DNA of 64,000 bases from Distichodus sexfasciatus (lineage: Eukaryota > Chordata > Actinopteri > Characiformes > Distichodontidae). Of the stretch, positions 57,001 through 64,000 are shown piece after piece; the first letter of the stretch is position 1, and the number at the start of each line of letters is the position of its first letter. Made by a program: the position numbers and the translations under genes. The stretch lies in assembly GCA_032718565.1 (NCBI GenBank), contig JAVGVS010000112.1, forward strand, positions 694,884-758,883, read 5' to 3'. Below the pieces are notes generated by a model. That model saw nothing but the letters and a program-made list of their open reading frames with translations, searched no databases and was not told where the DNA came from.

Positions 57001-59872
57001 TCAGTTAATGTCAGCATTCATAATTAGAAGGACACTGGATAAAACTGATATTCATAAAAGACTTGCAAGTTGAAAAATGACACTAAAAGAGAAGAATATG
57101 AAGGCTCACTTAGCAGTTGTCTGTAAATGCCCTGAAGACCATCACCACCACAACCACCATAAACTATATTTAACAAAAACTAAATTAACTGCTGTTTACA
57201 TTGTTTTGCAGGAAGACTAAACACACTTTGGGGTAAGAGACCTAAATCATTTACATTGTTTTACAGGAGCTACTTGGACTTGGTTTTACTCAAGTCCTAA
57301 TGGTGGCAGCAAGTATTTTACTTTTTTTAAGAGCTTTTTAGGCTTAACCAGGAACCCACACCCTAAACACAAGATTTCACCACCATTCTTGAAACGCAAG
57401 GTGGTCCAAAATTAAATGACCAATAATGCATGTCATAAACTGAGAACAGAGTAGACTCCTTAATGGAATTGTGCTGGGATCACTTGGATTTAAGGTAGAA
57501 ACCTTGGGGTATCAAACAACCTTTTTCCCAGTCAAAGCCTACTGTACTAAACTTTGGAATTTGCCTGAACAATTACTTCTTTTTCCATAAGGTATCTCTG
57601 GTGTGATATCAACCCTAACTCCAAAACTCCAATTCGATTCACTCTCTTTCTACCACTCCATTTCTCTCCACTGGAACCCCAGGCAGGAACAACTCACAGC
57701 TTTTGGGCTTGCTAAAGCTCTTGTTGCTTTCACACCACACAGTTACACCGTCTTCTTGCAGCTTCAAGGTCCGTCTTCTCTGCCACCGAGGAGAACGCAT
57801 CTTCGTCATGGAGGAGCCTTGCAGCATCGCCTTCACGTCCTCGTTGTCCTGGACGCCTGGCATGGAGAGAAGACAAAGAAAAAAGATGATTTTCTTATGC
57901 CAGTGAGTTTGAAAAAGGTAGACGAAAAAGCAGTGCACCATTTGTCAATGTTGGTTTTAAAAAAAAAGGCCATACAGTTTGCCCTCTAAATGGCTGTAAT
58001 TAAATTGCTCCCAAGGCTGGCAGACAGCCACATGCTTCCCAAGAGCTATTTTGCAGGAGACATTGAGAACTAAATTTTATGGTTAGTCTTCAGTCATGTT
58101 AAGATCCACTGGTATAACTATGGTGAGGAAGTCATCATCACTGATGGATACTAAAAATGTGACTAATAGTTTGAATTCCAACATTCCAACATTTGGAAGG
58201 ATCCGCCACTGTATTAAGGTTTAGCTAAAAATCTAATTTGCATATTGGGTAGAAAAAAACAACAAGTTCACTTTTTACATAATAGCTTTTTTCAGTGTCT
58301 TGTGTAACAATGCACAGATCATGGCACTGAATAATGTTATTGGCTAAACACAGGACAGTCAAACAACATCCAAACTAATAAGACTGAGGCACCTCCCTTT
58401 GACCCTAGTGGTCTTTATCTCTTGCTCGATTGCAGCTCCACAGCTTATGGTCAGCTTCAGCTTTTGAAAAAATGCCCATGTTTACTGCAGTGTTGCAAAC
58501 ACTATCTGTTTTCATCATCTGACCAAAATATCAGTTTACAGAGGCTGTGGGAGGCTTTGATCATTCCCATGAGTACAACCAACAGGATTAATGTCTCCTC
58601 AAGTGCTAATAACCTGATCCTAACATGATACGCACAATTCTGATAAATAAATGTAGCAACAATGGAGACGTACAGCAGCCACGATAAACCAGTTTCTTGA
58701 GTTGTGGATTTAATGCTAAAATATGTGACCTTCCACTATTAATGGACAAAGAAAAGAAAGACTTGGCTGTTGGATCAAGTTACAGACTTCAGTTTTCCAG
58801 ATTTCCGAGTCCTTATTCCATTCTGGTGATGTATTAAATGCTGCAATATCAAAAAATTTACAGAAACCATGAGTAAAGTGGTATTTTGGACAAAACTTTA
58901 CATTGAACTAATTTTTATTTGTAGATTTGTATAAACTCCTTTTACAAAACACGCACATATTATTCAGATTTTCCTATACTTTGAGGAAATTTAAAGGTAA
59001 ATCAGCCCTGATTTCTGTCTAATAATATCGTGAAACGATTCAGACAAATCAAAGATGTGACTGACTTGGCATTTGCTTTCTTAAGTAAGTAAGTAAGTAA
59101 TTTATTTATTTATAAAGTGCTTATCACAGACAAAAGTCATAAAGCGCTGTACAAATAAAACAATTAAAACAAGGGAGAGAATACAAAACTAGAAAGACAT
59201 AGAATAAAACATTTCATAAACAACGGGCACATACATAAAACATGCCATAAAAACAAAACACAAACATAAGACAGAGATTGCTCAGCTCTGAGTAAAAGCT
59301 TGAGTAAATAAAGTTTTGAGCTGTTTTTTAAAAGATTCCACTGAAACAGCAGTGCGCAAGCCATATGGCAAGTTGTTCCAGAGCCTAGGTGCCACTGCCT
59401 TTCTTAGACAATACAGTTCTTTAACATTTCTTTATACAAATAAATGCACAATATCTAGAGCAGAAACAGAACTTGATTTATCTGTAACTTTCAATAAAGT
59501 GCTCTATAAAGATCTCTCTTCTAAAGAGACTAGAAGCCCCGGACAAACCCACATGTATTTAAAGATCAAGCATCTCATCCATTTCCACAATGGCCCAGTC
59601 CACCGAGACGCTGGGACCTGTCCCGATAGGAAATAAGGATTTCCTTGGTTTTATTTAACATATAAACAAATTGTAGAATACAAACCATGCGCTGAAATTA
59701 TAAGCGTGTAACTGATACACCAAACGCAACCACTAGAATAACAGCTTGGCACACTGGAGACTGTTCGCGTCTTTTTCTTACCTAAATTTCTCAGAGGATC
59801 ATCCGTCTTGCTCTCGGACATGTGCGCTCCATTCTTGTGCGCGGGGTTTCCCTTCTTTTCACCGGCTAGCAT
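30038..59872 (-). CDS. plcd3: 1-phosphatidylinositol 4,5-bisphosphate phosphodiesterase delta-3, 15 coding exons
   Basis: Hydrolyses PIP2 to IP3 and diacylglycerol at membranes, Ca2+-dependent. Coding exons 5' to 3' on the minus strand: 59782-59872, 57698-57856, 51013-51241, 50640-50769, 50093-50318, 48456-48657, 48200-48341, 46809-46961, 40698-40835, 40275-40422, 38634-38750, 36426-36604, 35169-35304, 32731-32880, 30038-30162 (stop TAG). The frame is continuous: 774 residues, near the human length. Domains: PH about 35-155; EF hands about 160-280 (canonical loop D170-E181, ADLDHDGKMSYDE); X domain with catalytic His326 (SSSHNTYL), Glu356, Asp358, His370 (YHGH) and Glu404; an acidic Ser-rich linker 455-490; Y domain from 491 (VRHNSRQLSRIYPSG); C2 about 620-760. 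The first ATG after the CpG-rich start region is 59872; an in-frame Met at 59821 is an alternative. Delta-3 is preferred from motifs (EDVKAMLQGS, MSQTEKLD) and from synteny. Confidence 0.96.
31009..31146. repeat. Local duplicate of 32981-33595 (shorter copy)
   Basis: ATCCCAGTCGGGGTCACAAA and TTTCATTCCAAAAGTGAAAT recur almost unchanged at 32981 and 33525. This copy lacks the middle part and the SINE found in the other. The LINE at 31147 begins at its end. Confidence 0.6.
31147..32576 (+). mobile_element. 5'-truncated CR1/L2-like LINE with an open reverse transcriptase frame, in a PLCD3 intron
   Basis: The open frame to 32163 (TAA) carries LINE reverse transcriptase blocks: LFIDYSSAFNTIVP, GAPQGCVLSPLL, NFADDTVVLG (the catalytic FADD), LNVSKTKELVVDF, FFKYLGVYI. 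It continues to the C-terminal FYSGAVESIVTQNILSWYGN and SGRRFHTI. The apparent start at 31129 belongs to flanking DNA, so the real N-terminal part (endonuclease) is missing. A 3' untranslated region follows, ending in AATAAAGAATCTTGAATCCC near 32575. It lies antisense to PLCD3 between the exons at 30038-30162 and 32731-32880. The undamaged 330-codon frame indicates a recent insertion. Confidence 0.85.
33179..33437 (-). repeat. tRNA-derived SINE (family 1), reverse, inside a local duplication
   Basis: GTGAGTGATTATTTCTCATT at left, a GGAGCAGTGGGCAGCTAACA body, and a B-box region (reverse of TTCGAATCC) near 33375. It interrupts the longer copy of the duplicated segment 32981-33595. Confidence 0.7.
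33965..34176 (-). repeat. tRNA-derived SINE (family 1), reverse
   Basis: GAACTGTGACCTCTGCATTT, GGAGCAGTGGGCAGCTAACA and GAACACCCTACCGTTACGCC. A LINE 3' tail fragment follows at 34390-34555. Confidence 0.7.
34925..35135 (+). repeat. tRNA-derived SINE (family 1), forward, abutting a PLCD3 exon
   Basis: GGGCAGTCGGTAGCGTAACG head, TGGTTCCAATCCTGGACC B-box region, GAGCAAGGTACCGTTGGGTG body. It ends about 35 bases from the PLCD3 exon at 35169, so it makes up part of the intron just past that exon's splice donor. Confidence 0.65.
35305..36425. other. PLCD3 intron 12, no other feature seen
   Basis: AT-rich, without recognisable repeats apart from simple poly-A/T runs. Confidence 0.4.
36973..37509. 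mobile_element. Tc1/mariner MITE, copy 1
   Basis: Ends TACAGTACTGTGCAAAAGTT and its reverse complement at 37490-37509. TA occurs at both edges. The interior is a deletion derivative of the copy at 52611-53156. Confidence 0.8.
37711..37934. mobile_element. Small foldback element inside the hAT insertion
   Basis: CTGTGTCCACCAAACGCG at left faces TTTGGTGGACACAG at right. The interior is GC-richer than its host element and has inner complementary stretches (CGCTGAGAGCG, GCGCTCTGAACGC). Confidence 0.55.
38443..38625 (+). repeat. tRNA-type SINE with ATGTAAA tail, next to a PLCD3 exon
   Basis: GGTGGTCTAGTGGTTAGGAT head, CCCTAACCCCAAATTGCTCC, CTCTGGATAAGAGTGTCTGC and the TAAACGTAAATGTAAA tail. The tail ends about eight bases from the exon at 38634. 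Confidence 0.65.
39265..39722 (-). repeat. Two tRNA-derived SINEs (family 1) in tandem, both reverse
   Basis: Copy one is 39265-39506 and copy two 39517-39722. Both carry TGTGACCTCTGCATTTGACC, GGAGCAGTGGGCAGCTAACA and a CTCATGAGTACCT block. The second copy lacks the 3' CACAGCACAGCAC end, consistent with tandem duplication rather than two insertions. Confidence 0.7.
40698..40835 (-). other. plcd3: PLCD3 exon 9: acidic Ser-rich X-Y linker
   Basis: Encodes residues 445-490: GKILVKGKKERMEQ, then a run of five Ser followed by alternating Ser/Asp/Glu, then KAKTKKESKK. In PLC enzymes the negatively charged X-Y linker sits over the active site and autoinhibits it. The Ser/Asp/Glu run has the sequence character of CK2 sites. 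Both functional points are inference from the family. Confidence 0.7.
41177..42673. mobile_element. hAT-like element (GAGTCAAGTC repeats), interrupted by a second hAT
   Basis: The ends are CAGAGATGTTC and, reverse-complemented, CAGAGAATGGG. Target duplication: CTAGATGC (41169-41176) and CTAGATAC (42674-42681), 7 of 8. The subterminal regions consist of TCAAGTCTCAAGTC-type motifs. The insert 42031-42624 splits its right part. In PLCD3 intron 8. Confidence 0.7.
42031..42624. mobile_element. Nested hAT-like element (AGTGTTGGG ends)
   Basis: The ends are AGTGTTGGGAAGGTTACTTT and, reverse-complemented, AGTGTTGGGGAGTAACGGAA. Target duplication ACTTATGT/GCTTATGT at 42023-42030 and 42625-42632, 7 of 8. 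Because it lies inside the previous element it is the younger insertion. Confidence 0.75.
42682..43960. other. PLCD3 intron 8, no gene or clear repeat
   Basis: No exon was found. The segment ends in CGATGCATCGATTATGTG-type motifs (43885-43935) typical of hAT subterminal regions, but no paired end was identified. Confidence 0.35.
44020..44345 (+). repeat. AT-rich microsatellite and LINE 3' tail
   Basis: TATATA run and a T12/A13 stretch at 44030-44100, then a LINE tail ending GGAGCCACGTCGTCTCGTCT, AGAGATGACAATAAAGTTGA. It matches 21770-22040. Confidence 0.6.
45209..45432 (+). repeat. tRNA-derived SINE (family 1), forward
   Basis: GGGCAGTTGGTGGCGTAACA head, CGCAGGTTTGAATCCAGGG B-box region, GGTACCGTCCCCAAGCACTG body, and the GTGCTGTGCTGTGGTGTG end. 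One of the best preserved copies. Confidence 0.75.
46250..46640. repeat. Fragment related to the hAT elements at 8600-8960 and 18640-18790
   Basis: GGCTTGCAGAGTTTTTAATA, TCATTTTGAGCCCATTTGGA and GTGTCACAATAACACGATGG have counterparts in those elements. The ends are lost. In PLCD3 intron 8. Confidence 0.5.
46962..48199. other. PLCD3 intron 7, fragment repeats only
   Basis: GTGGTCCGTGACATGCAATC at 47571 duplicates 20426-20450 in NMT1, and GCAGTTGAAAACCCCTGCT at 47793-47811 pairs with 20708-20726. The same dispersed element is therefore present in both genes. No exon was seen. Confidence 0.4.
48355..48380. repeat. (AC)n microsatellite before a PLCD3 splice acceptor
   Basis: About ten AC units. 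On the minus strand it is a TG run shortly upstream of the acceptor of the exon at 48341. Confidence 0.8.
49169..49360 (+). repeat. tRNA-derived SINE (family 1), forward
   Basis: GTTGGTAGTATAACGGTTAG head, TCCCGGTTCAAGTCCCGAAC B-box region, GAGCAATACCGTCCCCAAGC body. Truncated at its 3' end. Confidence 0.65.
49785..49990 (+). repeat. tRNA-type SINE, forward
   Basis: GGTGGTAGCGGTTTGTTGAA head, GGCCCTTAACCCTAAGTTGC, GGGAGACCATCCCTGTAATA. It shares its 3' half with the family at 54060/54485. Confidence 0.5.
50770..51012 (-). other. plcd3: U12-type AT-AC intron of PLCD3
   Basis: On the minus strand the intron begins ATATCCTTCC immediately after GACCA and ends TTAC before CTGGATCCAC. A near-consensus U12 branch site (CCTTAAC) lies about 10 bases before the 3' end (about 50779-50785). 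No GT donor or AG acceptor at these positions preserves the protein. AT-AC splicing forms a CAC codon and gives KLDHWIHAYLRQAD, the conserved start of the EF-hand region in delta PLCs. Confidence 0.88.
51248..51290. repeat. (GA)n microsatellite; polypyrimidine tract of a PLCD3 acceptor
   Basis: On the minus strand it is a CT-rich run directly upstream of the acceptor CCCTAG|TCTCAG (exon start 51241). A second in-frame AG six bases on (exon start 51235) could give an alternative without two residues. Confidence 0.75.
52085..52385 (+). mobile_element. LINE 3' untranslated fragment
   Basis: AGGATGGGGTCCCCTTCCAG, GTTCCTCTCAAGGTTGCCTC, GGGAGTTTTTCCTTGCCACT. Same family as 22800-23745. A partial SINE precedes it (51930-52050). 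Confidence 0.6.
52448..52602 (-). repeat. tRNA-type SINE, reverse
   Basis: TACATTTGCTGCATTTATGA tail, CTCTTATCCAGAGTGACTTC, ACTTTGGGTTAAAGGTCTTT and the head near 52600. Confidence 0.6.
52611..53156 (+). mobile_element. Tc1/mariner element, copy 2, with transposase HTH remnant
   Basis: Ends CAGTACTGTGCAAAGGTTTT and GCTTTTGCACAGTACTGTA. The first 200 bases match 36973-37509. Near the right end (53010-53105) a frame reads MARLSTATRHKVFILLQQGL, then SQTKISKQTGVS, the N-terminal helix-turn-helix of a Tc1-type transposase. It stops where the terminal repeat begins, so catalytic domains are deleted. Confidence 0.8.
53525..53774 (-). repeat. tRNA-derived SINE (family 1), reverse
   Basis: GTGAGTGATTATTTGTCATT, AATGTGACCTCTGCATTTAA, GGACGGTACCTTGCTCATGA and GAACCTGCGACCTTCTGATC. 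Well preserved. Confidence 0.75.
54060..54560. repeat. SINE split by a reverse teleost repeat (54101-54480)
   Basis: Left part GGCCCTTAACCCTAAG (54081-54099) and right part GAAGACTGTCCCTGTAACAT, TCTGGATTACAGCTCTGGCT are halves of one SINE. Between them lies a nearly full reverse copy of the common teleost repeat (ATTCATTCATTCATT start, GCGCCAACACACCGCAGGGC, AGCGCAAACCACTGCGCCAC end). Confidence 0.65.
54850..55022 (-). repeat. tRNA-type SINE, reverse
   Basis: TTTACATTTGCGGCATTAAG tail, CTCCTATCCAGAGTGACTTC, CAACTTGGGGTTAAGGGTCC, head at TAGACCACCATCAC. Confidence 0.65.
55756..56040 (+). repeat. Teleost repeat fragment followed by a LINE 3' tail
   Basis: GTAAGTTCCCGGGATAAACT and GGGATTAAGCGGTTCGGATA, then an AT-rich segment ending GTGGACAATAAACTCTTGAA. 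Confidence 0.45.
56041..57697. other. PLCD3 intron 2, no other feature recognised
   Basis: No exon was seen. The segment 56790-57110 has a decayed coding look but no convincing family match. Confidence 0.35.
59081..59640 (-). repeat. LINE-type repeat, reverse, with AAGT microsatellite
   Basis: AAGTAAGTAAGTAAGTAATT, then ATAAAGTGCTTATCACAGAC, CATAAAGCGCTGTACAAATA and AAGTTGTTCCAGAGCCTAGG, a pattern widespread in fish genomes. In PLCD3 intron 1. Confidence 0.5.
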
Positions 59873-60020
59873 CCCAGTTCTCTGGCTTGATCTCCCCGTT
59901 TTTTTTAAGACAAATGCGTTGAGACAGAAAGTGGCACTGATTTTCGCCTCTCGTTCCAGCGCGGCAACTAATTTATGCGGAATAAGGGAGGCCACGCCCA
60001 TTCGTGGTGACGTCGGTGGC
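59873..60020 (-). promoter_or_regulatory. plcd3: PLCD3 5' untranslated region and proximal promoter
   Basis: CpG-enriched. On the minus strand a TGACGTC CRE core (60008-60014) and a GGGCGTGGC Sp/KLF box (about 59991-60000) precede a CATAAATTA TATA-like element (about 59969-59977). The start site would lie near 59940-59950, which makes 59872 the first ATG. Confidence 0.5.
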
Positions 60021-60446
60021 TTCAAGGCGCAGGCGAAGCGGCGTAATCCGATTATCAACACGCACGCTCACAGAACCCGATATCCTTCCAATCTCAGACC
60101 TGGGATACGTGGAGTACTGAAATGTCCGATGACAGCTAGTTCCCAAAGCCTGCAGTATTCATTGTCCACATTAGATCTTTCAATTTAGCCTTTTACATCC
60201 ATGACAAACACAAAGCGTAGCTGCCTGGTCTGGATGATGACCTAAATTATACAGTAATATACGGGCGGTTCGTAATGAAATAATACATTTAAAGCCTAAA
60301 CAATTCAGATTTGTTTAAATGTAAAAAAAAAAAAAATTAAAAAAAGAAAAAAAAAAGATTGTGAATGCGTACTTAAAGGTTATGCATTAATCATCAGAGT
60401 TTATGCATGGTCAACCTAATGCATCGAGGGTATTTTTGGCAGCGTG

Positions 60447-60460
60447 TTGCCCCCTAGCGG
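60447..60460. promoter_or_regulatory. CTCF-like site between PLCD3 and ACBD4
   Basis: TTGCCCCCTAGCGG. The reverse complement CCGCTAGGGGGCAA fits the core CTCF consensus (CCRSYAGGKGGC) at nearly all positions. It is located between the divergent promoters. Confidence 0.45.
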
Positions 60461-61004
60461 CGACATGAATGACTAGCCAAAAGCCCCAAGAAGCAAATGC
60501 ACAAAATAATTGAGATTTCACCATAAATGTTTGCCCTGAGTTTTAAGTGTTTAATGAATTACACAGAATGATTATAAAGGACATAAAGAGCAATATTCTA
60601 AACATTTTCAACCGCCGCGGCGAGGAATTCAGCCTCAACAAGTAAATACAATGATGGTAACTGATTATGCGCATATGTAAAGGAAAAAAGACAAAAAGTA
60701 CGCTTTTATACCCCTTATACATTACGCAAGTTATTTTGTGAAAATAATTAAGCGTCGTATTGATGTGTAACTCATATTACACGTCATTTTGATGGACTAA
60801 TACATTTGATTGAATATCGATACATTTGATTGTTTCAATTCTCAACACACACTGCTATTACAGAGTGTAGACACCCGTTTCCGAAGACAACACACTGCTA
60901 ATAAGTAATTATGCACGTATACAAGTATAACTGCATGCGACAAAACATTTCATCTGACAACTGTACATTAACGTGTATTTAAATCATATATCGTGTCAAG
61001 GGCG

Positions 61005-61384
61005 TGACGTCACGACGTCTGAAACGTAATCCGTTTAAAACATTATGTCCAGTGCGCTGTCATTACTTCTGCATTATTTCTCTCATTCGGATCACTCCAC
61101 ATGTCCGAATAAAGCACATTTTTAAAAAAGAGTGAACATAAACACGGTGCGCAACTCCGTCTGGGTTGGCCCGGTGACCTTGCCCACGTGACAGGAGCCG
61201 GAACTCAGCTCGGATCGGCGCTGTAGTTCAGAAGCGCGACTGCCTATGACAGACCGATTTTCTCTCGTTCTGCATCGCCTTTTCTCACTCTGACACTTTA
61301 GTCGCCTCTGTGTAATGGACCTGTTGTAACATTAGTCAGCGGGCGCTGCTGTCCGGTCACGGGGGGAAAAAAGCTGCAGGTGAG
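61005..61384 (+). promoter_or_regulatory. acbd4: ACBD4 promoter and non-coding first exon
   Basis: A perfect palindromic CRE (TGACGTCA, 61005-61012), a TGACCTTG nuclear-receptor half site (about 61175-61182) and a CACGTGAC E-box (61185-61192) precede a GC-rich stretch. This ends in donors CAG|GTGAGG (exon end 61379) or GAG|GTGAGT (61384). The matching acceptor TTCTGCAG is at 61826-61833. The first exon is therefore untranslated. Confidence 0.55.
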
Positions 61385-61833
61385 GTGAGTGAACTCTGCC
61401 CACCTTCCCCTCGATACACACACACACACACACAGTCCAGCGGTGCGAATTCCACTTGAAGAATTAACGCGAGCAAAGAATGAATTTATAGATAGAACAC
61501 CGTCACCGTGTGTTTGTTTTCTTCTGGATTTAATAGTCTCCAAACTTTGAGCAAGGAAGAGAAAGTAAAGATTTATGAGACATTTTACTAGTTCGTTCTG
61601 AAGGGTACACTAAGACGCACTTAGTATACATTTACTAGTTTATTCTAAAGGCTACACGGGTGTCTTAGTCAAAGTTCTCGTCACTAGTGAGGATTCATAT
61701 TAGAATGGCATTATAGTAGAAACTTCAGACACTCCGGGCTCAGTTTCCCAAACGCAACATAGCATTAAATGTCGTCTAAATGGCGTCTTCGTCGTTCTAG
61801 ATAACTCTCCGGCACATACCGTGTGTTCTGCAG
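61385..61833 (+). other. acbd4: Intron in the ACBD4 5' untranslated region
   Basis: Holds a short (AC)n run at about 61416-61434 and otherwise single-copy DNA. The acceptor is at 61826-61833. Confidence 0.5.
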
Positions 61834-61880
61834 GTCGCTGGATGGCGGCGTAACGAGCTGACGGCGCTCCGCACCGAGTT

Positions 61881-63655
61881 ATGGAGAATCCGTCCGAGGC
61901 TGACGCCTGCCACAAGCGCTTTCAGGCGGCCGTGGACGTGATCCAGAACCTGCCCAAGAACGGTAATGTACCTAGGACACACTCAGAAATAACATCTACC
62001 GACAGGCCTCAGAACAGTTTTAAGTCTTTGTTCTGGTGCCAAATGGCAATGTACTTTTATAGGAGCACGACAGAGAAATACTGGTGTTGATGGAAGATCT
62101 GAGACTACTAAAGATCCAACAAAGATCATTTACAACCCTAACCAAACCCTTCAGAGGCATCTAAGAGAGGCTTCTCCACTAGCAAGCAGAAACCATACCA
62201 TACCAAACTGCTTTCTACTGCAAAAAGTGAGACTAGGCTAGAACAGACAGTCCTCAATTCTGCCCTTGCATTGCCCTGTTCTGCAAAGGTTTTCCTAAAA
62301 GTTTTCCTTACCACAGCACAGCAGATCCCAATGATTACCTAACTATCTTTGCACTTATTTAGAATGTTTTTTATGTTCCTCCATTAATATTGGAGTTAAG
62401 GAGCCAAATGCAGTTTTACAGACTATTGGGATTCGAACTCCGGGTCACCTACGGTCACCAACACAGAGTTTTACTCACTTACCGCTACCACCCTGCATTA
62501 ATTAAAAAATATAGAACTGTGCTGTTGCAGAAAATGCTACATTTTGGCATAGTAAGGGTCTGCAAGAACGAGAATTAGGAACCATTGGGTTAGGTCCAGG
62601 CTTAACAATGTCGTTTGGGGTGCAAAATTGTGGCGGGAACACTAAGAGATGATTGCCACACTTTGTAATTTGAAATGTTCGGATCGGAGGGTTGCCGGTT
62701 CAAATCCTGTTCTGTAAAAGTACCACTTAGGTACATGTGTACCATGTGTACAAGGTACTGTCCCCAAGCACTCCCCATTGCTCCTATATGGACGGATCAA
62801 ATACAGAGGCCACATTTTGATGAAGTTCACTGTGTAAATTAAAAACACTCTCCATTGCAGGATGCTAAAATATCATAAATGTGTTTAACATGATGTGCAG
62901 GTTCCTATAGGCCTTCATATGAAGTTATGCTGCGGTTCTATGGCCTGTACAAACAGGCTGTATGTGGCCCCTGCACAGTGTCTCGGCCTGGTTTCTGGGA
63001 CCCTGTGGGACGCTATAAATGGTGAGTTGAGGTGTTAGGAATCTGCTACCCCTGCTCTATCATTTGAGGCAAAAGTGAGGAATCTATAATAAAAATAAGT
63101 CTTACCTCCTCTCTTTGTGGCTAGTCTTGATTTTTGTTAGTTAGAGGGACATCCATGTCTTGCTTTGTGAAATATTCAACTGACTTTAATGAACACGTTA
63201 AGAAAAATCATTGCTGAGCTTGAAAAGTTGTCATTCCATGCAACATGGTCATTTCAGGGATGCCTGGAGTCAACTGGGAGACATGAGTCAAGAGAGCGCC
63301 ATGTCTGCCTATGTGGATGAGATGAAGAAAGTGGCACAAGAGGTTTGAGCATTTTCTGATCAGTGCAAAACCTAAATCTGTTACATAAACACCCTAAAAC
63401 AGCATTTCTCGGTCCTGATCCTTAACCCAAAACACTGCATAGTGCTTTAATGTATGACAGAAGGTTTACATTCATCTTGTCGCACCCTTGCTAAGATATG
63501 ATGGTTAATTAAGAGCGTTCTATTCCACTACAAGGTTATTGACAATATGCCCATCAATGAGAAGACTGCTTCCTTTTACCACTACTTTGAGCCACTTTAC
63601 CATGTCATTGATGATATGCCCAGACCACCGGAGGCACTACTGAATCTGACATCAG
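61881..63655 (+). CDS. acbd4: Acyl-CoA-binding domain-containing protein 4, first four coding exons (gene continues beyond the window)
   Basis: Coding exons: 61881-61962 (within an exon starting 61834), 62901-63021, 63258-63342, 63535-63655. Phases agree: 136 complete codons plus one base. The N-terminal ACB domain binds long-chain acyl-CoA: CHKRFQAAVDVIQNLPKNGS, YRPSYEVMLRFYGLYKQAV, RPGFWDPVGRYKWDAW and MSAYVDEMKKVAQE. The last exon (HYFEPLYHVIDDMPRPPE) follows the ACBD4/ACBD5 pattern after the domain. Mammalian ACBD4 and ACBD5 are tail-anchored peroxisome proteins that tether to the ER; the membrane anchor would lie outside this window. ACBD4 is chosen over ACBD5 from its head-to-head position with PLCD3, as in human. 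Splice sites are canonical. Confidence 0.93.
62660..62830 (+). repeat. tRNA-derived SINE (family 1), forward, degenerate, in ACBD4
   Basis: TTGCCGGTTCAAATCCTG B-box region, GGTACTGTCCCCAAGCACTC body, ATACAGAGGCCACATTTTGA. The head is eroded. It ends about 70 bases before the exon at 62901. Confidence 0.55.
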
Positions 63656-64000
63656 GTGAGTGTGTGAGAGAACTCAGGCATCACAGCATGCCTCAGTAAT
63701 GTGGTAATCAGCCACTAAAATTTAGTAAAATACAGTCAGGACTCTGCACACACTGATATAAAAATGAACTTCAGACAAAAATATCTTATAAAAAAACTGA
63801 GAAAAAGTTCCCGAATAAACTATTCAAACTGTAAAATCCACGTCAGTGATGCGATACCTTTATACTGCACATTCTTTGTTTTAAACATGTAAAGACCATT
63901 TTTCTCGTTACTCACTTTCTCATAAGGCATTACAATTACTTATTTGCATAGCAGATAACATTGTATTATGTACAATAAGTGGTCTAGACATGATTTAAAG

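Noticed and set aside
59808..60188. Plus-strand frame of 126 codons
   Set aside because: Antisense to PLCD3 exon 1 and its CpG-rich promoter. No family similarity.
1..64000. tRNA genes suggested by B-box-like GGTTCGAATCC sequences
   Set aside because: All sit in SINE heads with degraded A boxes and no cloverleaf. No true tRNA gene was found.
1..64000. CRISPR arrays, operons, prophage or other prokaryotic systems
   Set aside because: The window is vertebrate DNA with introns. No such structures are present.

Overview
The window is vertebrate nuclear DNA, almost certainly from a ray-finned fish. Genes are broken into small exons with canonical, GC-AG and AT-AC splice sites. The intervening DNA is packed with teleost-type repeats: tRNA-derived SINEs, hAT elements with 8-bp target duplications, Tc1/mariner remnants and CR1/L2-like LINE pieces. 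The gene order ACBD4 - PLCD3 - NMT1 matches human 17q21.31. There is no prokaryotic content and no operon, CRISPR or phage system. Most short open frames lie in introns or repeats and are not genes.

Layout. 0-0.5 kb: a GC-rich, TATA-containing promoter and first exon on the minus strand, for a gene lying left of the window. 2.8-15.4 kb, plus strand: a tandem family of small genes with a CFAP97 (KIAA1430-type) domain. Two copies are complete, with six exons each (3214-5725 and 12673-15363). Between them is a third, 5'-decayed copy whose last four exons are intact (7260-7977). 16.5-27.4 kb, minus strand: a full N-myristoyltransferase gene (NMT1-like, 12 coding exons, 465 codons). 30.0-59.9 kb, minus strand: a full phospholipase C delta gene (PLCD3-like, 15 coding exons, 774 codons). 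61.2-63.7 kb, plus strand: the first four coding exons of ACBD4, running off the right edge.

PLCD3 and ACBD4 are divergent and share a roughly 2-kb intergenic region with CRE, E-box and CTCF-like sites. NMT1 lies head-to-tail behind PLCD3. The genes are not a pathway: NMT1 myristoylates N-terminal glycines, PLCD3 hydrolyses PIP2, ACBD4 binds acyl-CoA (a peroxisome/ER tether in mammals), and the CFAP97 genes belong to a sperm-axoneme family. Conserved synteny is what joins the first three.

The most useful observations are: (1) a U12-type AT-AC intron in PLCD3 (50770-51012), where only the AT-AC reading gives the conserved His-Trp-Ile-His block; (2) GC-AG first introns in both complete CFAP97D copies; (3) a partial CFAP97D copy whose exons are phase-compatible with the upstream copy and may be an alternative 3' cassette; (4) an altered C-terminal signature in NMT1 and a 21-bp terminal coding exon; (5) an almost perfect 36-bp-arm palindrome at 11417-11498; (6) several datable hAT insertions, two of them carrying other elements inside. 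All splice models were read by eye and no transcript data were available.
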